64,000 nt of DNA, from NCBI RefSeq assembly GCF_032854445.1, contig NC_088299.1, forward strand, positions 12,519,608-12,583,607, read 5' to 3'. Of this stretch, positions 36,425 through 46,481 are shown in pieces. A program made the translations under genes and the position numbers. Source of the DNA: Liolophura sinensis. Taxonomy: Eukaryota; Mollusca; Polyplacophora; Chitonida; Chitonidae. The notes below the pieces were generated by a model. That model was given only the letters and a program-made list of their open reading frames with translations, did no database searches and had not been told where the DNA came from. Every line of letters starts with the position of its first letter. Position 1 is the first letter of the stretch.

Positions 36425-36860
36425 TGCTAAGGGAATTTGAAAGGTGAGACTGCTATCACGTAGTAAAGTGACGTCAGTTCATCGAAGAGCGACCTTTTTA
36501 GGCATCTGGGAAGATGCTCATTGGCTAAAAAAAAAGAACTACCCCATTCTTCACAACTGGCCCAAACTGGAAATGACTGGCTGCAGTGAACTGCCGGCGT
36601 GGAGAAAAGCCGAGCCACCTTATTATCCCGGGATGTGCGTCCACTTAAACGGTTGCGATGGGAGGAAGTGGGGATACAGAGTGGGCAGTGAGCGCGGGCT
36701 ATGTTTTAGTTCTGTGGCGGCATCAATACCTAATCTGCAAAACGAATTTCTGGCTGCCTTATTTTCCTGAGAAATTGCGGTTTCTGAATAGAGTGACGTC
36801 ACAACAAGCGTAAAATTGGCCTCAAACGATAATTTTGGCGTCACCCTATTGTCAAACTAG
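36425..36860. other. GC-richer segment bounded by two CRE palindromes
   Basis: TGACGTCA occurs at 36469-36476 and 36794-36801. Between them is GC-richer DNA with a 108-codon plus frame (36444-36770) that I do not recognise. It may be a regulatory segment or a small transposon relic. Confidence 0.3.
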
Positions 36861-37439
36861 TTTCTTTTTAATGAATTAGAGAGTGTACATTCTTATTACA
36901 GGGTGAAATAATGCACAGTGACAGTGAGAGAGGGCTTTTAAATTTGTAATGGCGTGTACCCGTGCGAAGTGAACGATTTACGCCAAGGACGGAACTTAAA
37001 TTGGTAGTTCCTTGGTTAGGCTAAATATATACGAACTGTAATTTATATAATAATTTTAATATATATGCAATGCTTACAGATGTCAGAGATAGGCCGAGGA
37101 GAAGAGTGGAACGTTTTAAAAAATAGTCGGGATAGGCGGGACTGGTTAGCGTACGACAGCAGGTTAAAACATACAGTGGGACTAGATATTTATACAGCAA
37201 GTACTAGTACAAGTATACAGCAAAATTATTCATACAAAGTCGAAAGTCACAGTACAGATCCCATGTACGTTAGAGAACTATAAGTCATTACAACAACCAC
37301 TAGACTTAAGAACATAACTGGGCTAGACGGTATGTAAAACTATGTCAAAAAAAAATTAAAGTGTGGTTAAAACCTGTGGCAGTGAGTAAGAAAATTTCCT
37401 ACGGCTTAGAACACTTTGTCCTGTTTGTCTACGGGATTT
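36861..37439. other. Downstream flank of the LINE
   Basis: Contains an A-run near 37350 that could lie near the LINE 3' end (minus strand T-run); otherwise unassigned. Confidence 0.4.
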
Positions 37440-37791
37440 AGAATGGTATCAATAGTAAAATGACGTATACCCAGATTGCTTAAATAGGTACGTAAATCGG
37501 TACGTAAATAGGACGGGCATCAGCATGAAGGGCACAGTATAGTACCAGGTGGGCAAATGAGTCCTCAACGAGACACTCTTCACAGAGACCAGAATCGTGG
37601 ATGACAAGGCGATATAGATATAAGTTGGTGGGTAAGTGCTCAGACAAAATAGGGAAAACAAGTTTTTCATATGTTGAGGTTGAGAGAATGTTTCATATTA
37701 ATTACGAGATTGAACGAGTAGAAAAATCTACTTCTGTTGGAATTATTCCAGTCCTGATGGAAAAGATCAGTGATTTTGCGTTTATTGTAGC

Positions 37792-38265
37792 TTAAAGCTT
37801 CGTGAATTGATAACGAAACCACAGGTGACATATCTGGCAACCAAAGAGCCCGTTAGCTACAGTGTCGGCAAGCTCATCACCGACATGAGCTGGTACCCAA
37901 TCAAATGAGACAGAAACTCCTATAGAGTTAAGTGCAGTACACAAGTGTCGTATTTCATACACCAGTGGAGAACACTTGGTCCAGATGTACTTTAACATAG
38001 CCTGTAACGAAGGCAATGAATCAGTAAATACAATGGTTCGCACAGGTTTTAACTCAAGAAGAAAATTCAGCGCAGAAATAATGGCAATAAGTTCAGCAGT
38101 GAACACAGAAACGAAATTGGATAATCTAAACGACATGTTATATTTCATTTCTGGAACGCAAAATGACTCACCAGCACAATTGTTTTCTGGGCATTTTGAG
38201 ACATCTGTATAAATATGTAGGTACACAGACCAGTTGGATTCGATATGGTCTTTAACACACAACAA
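37792..38265 (-). pseudogene. LINE ORF2 RNase H domain (open frame, about 157 codons)
   Basis: An uninterrupted frame carries the RNase H catalytic set: Asp in YTDVSK, Glu in FTAELIAI, Asp in VFTDSLPS, then VPAHVGDELADTVAN with the late His and final Asp. In LINEs of the I superfamily this domain degrades the RNA strand of the RNA-DNA hybrid. Although all acidic residues remain, the rest of ORF2 is deleted or frameshifted, so I treat it as a fossil. The LINE's C-terminal CCHC (C-x2-C-x7-H-x4-C, in CEECLVEDSFAHLVLYC) lies downstream, near 37605-37545, in a broken frame. Confidence 0.83.
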
Positions 38266-38529
38266 CGATATGACGGGGGTGTCAGATTCTTAACTTTGTA
38301 TTCTTCTTTTCTTTCCACAGACCTCCATAGCAAATTCAATGGCAGGAAACCAGGGACAAAGGAAGACTTAATATTAAATCATTACAATGTAAATGATTCC
38401 GAGATCTCGTTGGATCCCAGACCGAATGACAAGGCATGGCTGTCATTAAGTTCAAATAAACTATCATAATATGATGGTTTAAGTACAGTAGACGCAGAAT
38501 TAGATGCATCAGACTGGAACCTTAAAAAC

Positions 38530-39020
38530 ACTTGAGAGTACCCAGGCGCGGGCAGAGATACAAAGGCCACTCATTACAAAAACCCAACTATCAGAGGAGT
38601 GAACCGCATTCCTCCTGTACACAACCGCAGCGATGCGCACTGGACGGAGACCAGATTCCGTTTAAAACTATTACAAGCAGAATCATATGCCTCACAACTG
38701 TAGTCTTGCCTAGAATGAATCAGAGAGCCCTATAACAACTACAGACAGTGTCTATCAACTCCACGAGATTTCCTAGCTATACTCCTCATTAGGTTCAAAA
38801 CTTTTTGGCATGTAGCAATAACGTGGTCAATATGCTTTAAAGACTGAGAGATCAACCTCTGAAAAAGACAACTCATCATTTAGAAACATGGCAAGTCCAG
38901 CCTTAGTCCCTGTATGTCGATCCACCCTAAAACTGAATACTCCGGGTAAGTAAAGTCCAGGTGTGGTTTTGAAAAAAAGTTTCTTGTAAGCACACCACAT
39001 CGGGACAAGTAAAACTTAAA
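38530..39020 (-). pseudogene. LINE ORF2 remnants: endonuclease start fused by deletion to the RT C-terminal region
   Basis: On the minus strand, PDVVCLQET (about 39006-38978) is the N-terminal endonuclease signature with its catalytic Glu in Q-E-T. A frame change at a T-run near 38972 (plus strand: A-run) leads into FRVDRHTGTKAGLAMFLND, still endonuclease. At about 38840 this breaks directly into KHIDHVIATCQKVLNLMRSIA, which belongs after the RT palm. Further post-RT motifs follow with stops between them (LIHSRQDYSCEAYDSA, CASLRLCTGGMR). The remaining endonuclease and all RT catalytic motifs are absent. Confidence 0.72.
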
Positions 39021-39109
39021 CTCCTGCCCATGGGAGACGAATGTCAATAATATTTTAATGCACTAGACTGAAAGGCATTGTCAATAATAGGGGGAGAATG
39101 TAATACAAC

Positions 39110-40150
39110 TCACACAGGGTCTTCTTGGTACCTATGACTTGTTGACATGGACGTTAATGATGTCATGAGACGCCCAAAATTTATGGTTTCCGGTCCGATA
39201 CGATGTTGGGCAATTTCAAAATCTGTTTGGACAAGCTCATTAGGATGGGACACATGGGATACTTTAAGTTGTATTTCAGCACAAATGGCGATTAATTTAG
39301 GGACCATTGTCAAAGGATTGTGTACCAGTGGATACAGTAGTCTGTGTTGCCACTGACGTCTTAAACGGCTTGACTGGAATGTAACAGGCGCAGGGGGTTG
39401 ACTAACTGCACGGGAATCTGGAGTGAGGGTTTCATAATGAGAGTCATGTAAGTGAGCTAGTTCATTGGGGACTTCAGGATTCGGTCTCCTCTCTTCTTCC
39501 AAAACATTTTTAAGTGCTCGAGAAGATGAAATTTTTTGCGTTACTTTAATTACACTGAGCCTTATTTACCTGTATACAATGTGGACAGCCCATGTACGCC
39601 GAGCTGTGGCCAGATGAGTAGCAATGCACGCACCATGGTCTGTCTAAATTCTTACACTTGTCATACGAATGTTCTCCCCCACGCCTCGGACACCTCTGGC
39701 GCCCTCTCCATTCAGAAAATCTATGGCCATAGGATTGACACTGGAAGCATCTAAGTAATATACTGTTGGAATATACTGAAATATATTAGGAAATCTTTCG
39801 TAACCTGAGTGGATTTCTTCAGGAACGTTTTTAGAATCAAAATATAACAAAAGACGTTTGGTAGAAACTCACCCCCTCTCCTGAGGCAAGCTTCGGACTT
39901 TCGTAACTTACTTTTCTTTAATGCCACCAAAACGTTTTCAGATATGTTCTCCCTCAACACATATATAACTCCATGAGATGTGTTAACAGTAGACTGTAAT
40001 TTACAAACTACATCACGACCTATAAGTGAAGACAGATTCAGTGTTAACTTGAGTAGCAGAAGAACAGGATATAAGAAGATCTTTGTTATTACAACTCTTA
40101 ACTTGTTGGACATTACCTATCACCTGCTGTAAGGCTTGCCCAAATTTAAT
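39110..40150 (-). pseudogene. LINE ORF1, gag-like protein with CCHC zinc knuckles (broken)
   Basis: ORF1 proteins of this LINE type bind element RNA and form the ribonucleoprotein. The N-terminal part is readable in pieces (IGRDVVCKLQSTVNTSHG, about 40010-39950), followed by GGEFLP and YFDSKNVPEEIHSGYERFP. Zinc knuckles then run RCFQCQSYGH, CPRRGGEHSYDKC and CVHCYSSGHSS (about 39755-39590), with some degenerate spacings. A hydrophilic tail (39502-39110) starts EEERRPNPEVPNEL and stays open for about 130 codons. At least two frame changes separate these blocks, so no intact product is possible. Order and spacing match gag-like ORF1s of I/Jockey LINEs. Confidence 0.75.
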
Positions 40151-40230
40151 TGGATTCCAAGAATGAAGATACTACGACATTTTAGTTACCTGCCGTACCT
40201 CTGTAAGACCCTTGCCTGGACTTTTCCTCC

Positions 40231-40909
40231 GGGGCGTTAAGCTCAACAGAAATATCCTGCGCGCTTTTGTTTTCGCCAACCTCTACGGAGTCAGGGTCAG
40301 GTGGACAGGACAAGTTATTAACACAAGCCAGTTATGTAATAGAAAGGAATGGCTAGGGGGTGCTCTAGGCTAGAGGAAAGACAAAAGGCGCCCTGAGAAA
40401 TTCTGAGCTGCACCGTGCAAGTACAAAGCTCGGCTACAGTAAAATGCTACCCTGTACCTAATGTATAGCTGGAAATATAGCCTTACATTATAGCTACACT
40501 GCCAGAAGTACAACTTCCAATACACTATATAAATCAAATACGATTGATGCAGAGTGCTGCACAATATTAACCGTAAGGTTGATTCAGCGAACAAGGGACC
40601 AGCTTGTTCTCCTGCAAAATGAAGAAGTGATACACTTGACAGATTTAACATCAAGGTCAAAACGTTCACAAACAATAATGTTTCAGAGTGAATTGGGTAA
40701 ATCACTTTACTTTATGGATGAGACGAGAAGTATTCTCCTTCATCCAGCTTGACCATACACCGAACCAATGACTGCCAACACCCAGGGTTCCGTAATTGGA
40801 GTCACCACGCAATTAAAACATCAAATTAAGGAGCAAGATGTTGGTTTAGCATCCATGGCACACTGTGACAGATACACGATAGTCCCTCTGAATGAACCAA
40901 GTTTTGCAC
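40231..40909. other. Upstream flank or 5' UTR of the LINE
   Basis: No coding motif. Part of it may be the LINE 5' UTR, but the boundary is not visible from one copy. Confidence 0.4.
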
Positions 40910-40919
40910 TTTCCTTTGG

Positions 40920-41283
40920 AGTGAGTGAGTGAATACTTGGGGGTTTAACGTTGCACTTAACAATTTCTGAGTCATATGGTGGTGAAGAGTGCATGTAATC
41001 TGCCTCCTTGTTGCAGGACAGATTTCCACTGCCCTTTTATATAGTGCTTGCTTCTCTGAGGAGACTTACCAAAGACAAGTAAGCCGACCCACCCGAGTCA
41101 TTTAACTGATACGGAAACCTGCTGCAACCAGCTTTTGTACTATCTCTTCAATGCTGATCGCCAAGCGAAGAAGTTACAACGTCTTCTTTTAAGGTCTCAG
41201 GTGTAACCGGACCCAGAATTGACCCTGGGTCTACCGCTTCCCGAAGCGGGCGCTCTACCAACTGTGCCATCAGGGCCAGTCGG
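40920..41283 (-). mobile_element. SINE-2, full-length tRNA-derived SINE with target-site duplication
   Basis: The best SINE-2 copy, minus strand. Head: GATGGCACAGTTGGTAGAGCG (A box), then a proximal B-like box in CCCAGGGTCAATTCTGGGTC. Body: AACTTCTTCGCTTGGCG and CTGCAACAAGGAGGCAGATT. The 3' end is the shared module CATATGACTCAGAAATTGTT, then an AGTATTCACTCACTCAC terminus. TTTCCTTTGG flanks it at 40910-40919 and 41284-41293. Confidence 0.85.
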
Positions 41284-41293
41284 TTTCCTTTGG

Positions 41294-43034
41294 TGTTTGG
41301 GGTCATGGATAAACCCCTACTGTGTGCCATTCGGAAATTCTCATTTGGATATTTAGTCCTGGTCAACAGTTATTGTTAACACAACCACGATAGAATGCCC
41401 TGAAATGTTAGCAAACATAAACTTTATGTCTTCTGTGGTTTTCTGGCTGCCAAGAAGACTGCTGATGCAGTCCTTCTCGCCCCTGTAACTTACACTCTCC
41501 CAACCTAGATAGGGCTAAAATGTCATCTTTCATCAAGAAATCTGCAATGATGTTTGAGAAGATTAGCTTGAATTAGTTAAGGAAGAATTCTTAAAGATAA
41601 ACACTCTGTTCCTCAGTTGACTGGGGGCTCAGATAGCACTGTTACTGAATGACTGTTGGAAATATATGAGTAAGCACATTGAACAATAAGTATGTTTACT
41701 AAAGGGAGCATAAACCATAGAAAGCTACCCAAGTGCGAGGGCTATCATATTGAAACATAAACTAAAGACATGTACCAACTTAAAAATAGCATGGAGATTT
41801 GGCCACCATGGGTGGTAGCAATATGTGAAATTTTGGGCATAACCCATGGACTAAAGTATATTACATGTTGATGCCAGCCGTTCCATGGAGTGGAGACGAT
41901 TAAAATGTTGGTTATGATGGAGTACATGTATCTGGCTTGTCCACCTGCGGGAAATATGCAGGACAGAGGAGAGGGTGTGGGGGTGTGGGGGTGTGGGGGT
42001 GTGGGGTGGGGGAGTGAAGGTGAATTTGATATACACATGAGTCCGAAATATCTCAGTCATTGACTTATTAAAATTGACCTGCTTTATGCTAATTTCTTTA
42101 CTCAGCCAAAAGCAAATTTGCATACAAGTCGAAAATCGAGAAACAAGTTTTGGAAAAGGTCTTGGCGAAAACATCTGCATTATTTTGATGTCAGCTCCTT
42201 GAGCTGTTTTGGAGAAATATCTTTTAAGAGTTTTCCTTAAAATCCTTTGTTACCATCAAGTTACGTGACTGAGTCAGCCCAGAAGTTACGAAACACAACT
42301 TCAAATCCGCCCTATAAACATCCCTAAGTATCTGGCACCAGGATCACGAAGCGGTCAAACTATAAAATGACTTTAACATTTTTTTTCTGATGTAATTAGG
42401 TACATAAATATTGCATAATAACGTAAATTCTGTATGGACAAGTTATTGTACAGCACATTTCAGCTAAAATAACGGAAAGGAACATACCAAATTTAGTGAT
42501 TAATATTCAGTCTAAGAAAGCTTCATGATCCAGGAGTCAGGAATTCCTGAATGACATTTTTTCTCAAATTGTGACACAGTTTTACCCCAAACAATAACAA
42601 CCCAACTGAAACGCCCAATAATAAAGTAAATAATAATTAAAACCAGGTGTTCATAAATAATACAAGGATATTTTTTTGGGTTATATCTCGTTCCCATTGT
42701 CTCTCTGTTTTATAGCAGATTTACATTCAATGAATCCATCCAAGGAAAGACAATGCGGTATCTGGAAAATAATCCATCGGTTAAACATACCAGTCCCCTG
42801 GATAGATGTTTTACAGATTCGGTTTCAACATATGCATTACTTATTTACCCCGTTAGATTTTCACACTGTAATGAAAAGCTTTTTACTTACACGATTGCGG
42901 TTAGGTTTGTATGTAGAGAAAGCCAGAGAGCTCGGAATAAACCAACGGCCTTTGGCAGGTCAGCAAACCTGCTGACTTCCCGGTACAGCTGAAGTACATA
43001 GAACTTAGGACCATTTGAATTACGCGTCAAATAT
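41294..43034. other. No gene recognised (contains the G-rich array)
   Basis: Proline-rich minus frames at 41745-42180 are simply the complement of the G-rich array. Confidence 0.5.
41971..42014. repeat. G-rich (GTGTGGGG)n array on the plus strand
   Basis: About five G-runs of three to five bases are separated by TGT loops, ending in GGGGTGGGGGAG. A strong candidate for a G-quadruplex by sequence pattern. Confidence 0.88.
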
Positions 43035-43235
43035 CTTTTTAGGATCCTCGCTGGCTCTGATGATTAAAACAAGGGTTCGCCGCGACTATCAATGACCTTG
43101 ACCAGTGATATCACGTGTTCAAATCCAGTTCTTGCTGTTTCGGTTGTGGCTATAAGTCAGGACGTGTTAAGTACGTGGCGAAGGTCGGTAGTTTACAAAG
43201 GAAATTCAGCTTTACTCCATCCATGAACATGACAG
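43035..43235 (+). mobile_element. SINE-3, tRNA-derived
   Basis: Head GCTGGCTCTGATGATTAAAA (A-box-like) and GTGTTCAAATCCAGTTCTTG (B box). Body GGTTGTGGCTATAAGTCAGG, then GGCGAAGGTCGGTAGTTTAC. It differs from SINE-1 and SINE-2 in the body. Confidence 0.65.
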
Positions 43236-43915
43236 CCGTCAAACATGTATAAGGGGAAAGGCTATTGACCATTGAATATAAGCGTCAAGTCCGACATTCA
43301 TATACCATTCGTAGTCCGTAAAAGCCGTTCCAAGTCGATACTCGCAAGATCCATTTCCACAACAACGTTTAACACTAACTCCCAAGAACAAAGGTATGTA
43401 AGAAATTATACAAATAAGAAATAAAGCCAGTAACACACAACAGAGAAGCGGTCATCAGTTTTCAATGATGCCGGTCAGACAATGAATATTCCAGGCATGA
43501 ATTCCATATCAAAGTTCAAATTCATAGTCCGTGAATGAGTTCCATGTCAAATAACAATTAAAGAAGTATCTCGGTCGCGCTTTAATTGCTACTGTTCATA
43601 AAGGCATCATGCTGATGTAATGAGTATGGCTACCTTTACGGCCCCTAGCCCCAGGTTAAGCGGTATTAGATGTAGTTTGAAAATGACGAGCGTAACAGAC
43701 CCTAACCGATCGGATTATGATTCAAAAGTAACGGACGATTACGTCTTTCCCGTTAATATGTAAAGATCTCATGCTACAAGAGGCGCCATCTATGATGTTA
43801 CACATGACATACAAGATGGACGGTTACACTGGGCAACCATTGCCATCTATATTGTTAAATACCATGTACGTGATAGATATGTACATAGGGATAACAGCGC
43901 CGTCTGTGTGGTTGA
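43236..43915. other. No feature recognised
   Basis: 3' flank of the RT fragment; may include its 3' UTR. Confidence 0.45.
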
Positions 43916-44392
43916 TCACAATGCAGATCGCCAGAGATTCTGAACGTTCTGTCCATACCTGCCAACGAGAGTGTTATACTCATTGTACAATTTGAGAAAC
44001 TTAAAATAAAGGCATTTGATGGAGTATCCTTGACAATCTAGTTTTTGAACTAGCAACTTGTGACGCAGATTAAAGTCATCACCATTAGCGCAAGGTCCGA
44101 CAAATGCTACAAGGCGAGATATGTATACGCCATATGCAGGACCCTTTGGTAGATTGCTATCTAAATAAGGATAAATTAGAATATCAAAATTGAAATTATC
44201 CCTTTTGTCGTAAAGGCGGCATGAACGGAAACCTTGTTCCTCGTTGTACAAATATAGATCAAAACAAGATGTACCATCAGGACTATCTGTTGTATCCTTA
44301 AAATCCAATGAAGGCGGATAGATTTCTTTCACCGCCTTAGCAATATGGCGGTTATTTAACGCCAGTACATCATCAATATACCGCTTGGTAAG
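43916..44392 (-). pseudogene. 3' fragment of a second reverse transcriptase (YIDD motif; possibly Penelope-like)
   Basis: An open minus-strand frame begins LTKRYIDDVLALNN. This contains the YIDD catalytic box (RT motif C) about 20 codons before the first possible start. It continues through LYDKRDNFNFDILIYP and PAYGVYISRLVAF, then a basic region ending near LVGRYGQ. This block pattern (YIDD, IYPP, YDKRDxFxF, PAYGVYISxL) recurs in single-ORF RT elements of invertebrates, which I associate loosely with Penelope-like RTs; the clade is uncertain. The RT fingers and palm motifs A-B that should precede YIDD are not visible above 44392, so the copy is 5'-truncated. It is unrelated to the LINE at 37.4-40.2 kb. 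Confidence 0.7.
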
Positions 44393-45107
44393 TCATGTGT
44401 TACCCGGCACCATGACCAGAAGATGCTCTATGGAAACTTTTTTTTATCCACTGGAAGACCTTTGTTCTAAATCCTTACATTCAGCTGTGTATAATGTACA
44501 TTTACTTGTTGTGCAGTGTTTATGTGTTGTAGAAGGTTATTTGTATGTATATGCACTCAAAAGTATGACAACTCTTGAAAACTCTGTAACAGTGCCAGGG
44601 CCTGAGGTACAACAACAGGTATTATAAGGAAATAACACGAAAGCTACATCTGTCTCATTTAGGAAAACAACTTTATGCAGAAGATATGCAAAATGGATAA
44701 AGGCGATGGGTTTGACGTATTGGAGAAGGACCACCAAGAGATATACAGAGATCAACGGCAAAGGCAATGACTGTACACTAAATGGAATGGTGAGAGAGAA
44801 ACATATTAAATATCAACCAGTTGAACTTGATTTTTTAGGAGTTCCACATGAGCAAAGTGTATAAAAAATACGCTATAACGTGTAAAAACCCATCAACAAT
44901 TCAACGTGCAAAAGTACCATACTTAGTGTATTCATTTATACAGATCTGGGAGAATGAGTTATGGTCAACATACCCCATGTCTGACCCAATAATAATGCCA
45001 TATATCACCTAGATACTGAGTGCTGAGCTTAAAAAACTCTTATAAATACTTTCTTATCACAAGTAAATATGAAATGTGAAAATAGTGTTGTCGTAAATAA
45101 CACGTGC

Positions 45108-45138
<31 letters not shown>

Positions 45139-45922
45139 GTGTAGATATAGGAAACAGTGTTCAACATAGTGCTAGTATGATTCTACCCTCACACGCCCCA
45201 CCTGACCCCTTCCAGCCCCCCCTCCCCCTACCCACCCAAAAAAAAATTCTCATACCATTTGAGAAAAACAATGTCAGCTGCAGTATTTCTTCTTCGTATT
45301 ATATTCGAAGGCTTATGATATAGAGTTTTAAAGGAGTTTGCTTAGAAAACAACTGAAATGCAAGAAGTAAAAAACTTTGCTACCACGATTTGTCTTCGTC
45401 ATATTTGAGCATAGTGCCTTCATGTCCAATCAGCACCGTTCAGTATCGCACCTGAGAAATGTCTCCTTGTCGGTTTATACTGAATACGTTAAGGTTTCCA
45501 TTCAGACTTTCCGAGTATCCTTCATATGGTCTAGAAGCAAAGATAGTTAAATTGACCAGTAGTCGTTAGGAGTCTAAATATGTTATTTAGTAAAACGACA
45601 TCTGCTTAGATTTATCTGTTAAAGTTGAACAATAATCACTCAAGAATGAATGGAGGCCACAAGCTGCTACTCTGTTGATCACAAAGCTCTGGTCTTGTCC
45701 CCACCTCTTCCTGCTGCAGCTTTTGTCTGCTCTTGCAATCCCTTGAAACCGTCCAGTGTGGTTGTTTTCAAGAAGCGCTCAGAGCGTTACGTGTGCGTGA
45801 CGTCACATCACAGCGATAAACTCTCACGACATAGCGCTGCCGTGGAAACTATTCACATGCAGCACTGCGAGCACCATGTTAAGTTGGTTATCGAACACGT
45901 TAAACATTCCTGAACCTTTCAC
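44393..45922. other. No gene recognised
   Basis: Upstream flank of the RT fragment, the TA microsatellite and a GC-richer stretch at 45650-45913 with an 87-codon plus frame and a TGACGTCA at 45798-45805. Confidence 0.5.
45108..45138. repeat. TA microsatellite
   Basis: An alternating TA run of about 31 bp with one AC interruption. Confidence 0.95.
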
Positions 45923-46239
45923 TTTATTTCCCCAAGGCATTTTCCACCAGAACGCTAAATGCAAGTGGAATGAGTTTAACAGTCGTCAACTTTAAATGAC
46001 AGTCGTCAAAAGCGCCATTCTTTTAATACACTGGAAGATGTTCTTCTAGGATCCGTACCATTTAAGAGAAGACAAAGATGGAAAAACCCTGATCCGTTGA
46101 GAAACGCGCAACCGATCTCATCTGGACCAACTTCAATGAAGTAGGACCATAGTTTTCTCTGGCACCAGTTCGAAAGGGACTGTCGCCCCTGTTTGCATAC
46201 ATTTAAATATTGCCACCAGGTGGCTCCGCACATCACTTG
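45923..46239 (-). promoter_or_regulatory. Probable 3' UTR and AATAAA poly(A) signal of the TMEM47/PERP-like gene
   Basis: Downstream of the stop, on the minus strand, the first canonical hexamer I see is AATAAA at 45928-45923, about 310 nt past the stop. That is a normal 3' UTR length. The short open frame at 46006-46236 lies in this stretch in another frame and is taken as UTR. The cleavage site is inferred, not seen. Confidence 0.5.
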
Positions 46240-46481
46240 TCATACTTGTCTGAGGTCCCCTCGGTCCCCCTCGTTTGATCTCCCCCAGCAGCACCGGCAG
46301 CATTTGGCCCTGGAAGACGCCCGTACTAACTCATCCAGACTCATGCACAGTGCCGCTGCGTAGAAGAAGAAAGCGGCTCCCCAGCCTAGTCCGTATCCAA
46401 TGCCGTACCGATGACCCTCTATTGATTTATCCAACTCAATGGACATCGGGTAAATGAGGAGGGCAAACGTACAGCTCGCAG
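46240..46481 (-). CDS. Last coding exon of a TMEM47/PERP-like four-pass membrane protein (PMP22/claudin superfamily)
   Basis: Terminal exon, read on the minus strand. It is preceded by a strong acceptor (a T/C-rich tract, then CCCCACAG) and ends at a TGA. It completes a split Ala codon (G|CT) from the exon at 49737-49886, so the phase fits exactly. It encodes the end of TM3 (CTFALLIYP), a short loop, and TM4 (about GIGYGLGWGAAFFFYAAAL). A polar tail of about 30 residues follows, with a juxtamembrane cysteine cluster (CCRCC) that could be palmitoylated. The LIYP end of TM3 and the G-Y-G-L-x-W-G-A start of TM4 match what I know of TMEM47/PERP, junction-associated relatives of claudins at the plasma membrane. 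The tail ends in Val but lacks Ser/Thr at -2, so it is not a class I PDZ ligand. A generic PMP22/EMP relative is the alternative. Coding status is confident; the exact ortholog is less so. Confidence 0.86.

Larger units (their letters stand above)
37440..40230 (-). mobile_element. Internally deleted, decayed LINE (I/Jockey-type, with gag-like ORF1 and RNase H)
   Basis: Read on the minus strand, the parts fall in LINE order: gag-like ORF1 with zinc knuckles (about 40150-39110), the start of an APE-type endonuclease (about 39020-38840), the end of the RT region (about 38836-38540), RNase H (38265-37792) and a C-terminal CCHC motif (about 37605-37545). Most of the endonuclease and the whole catalytic RT core are missing between about 38836 and 38842. 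ORF1 plus a C-terminal RNase H points to the I superfamily; the Nimb group, known from snails, is one candidate. Frameshifts and stops elsewhere show it is dead. I saw no clear target-site duplication, and both end points are approximate. Confidence 0.82.

Noticed and set aside
41745-42180. Proline/threonine-rich proteins on the minus strand
   Set aside because: They are translations of the complement of the G-rich microsatellite.
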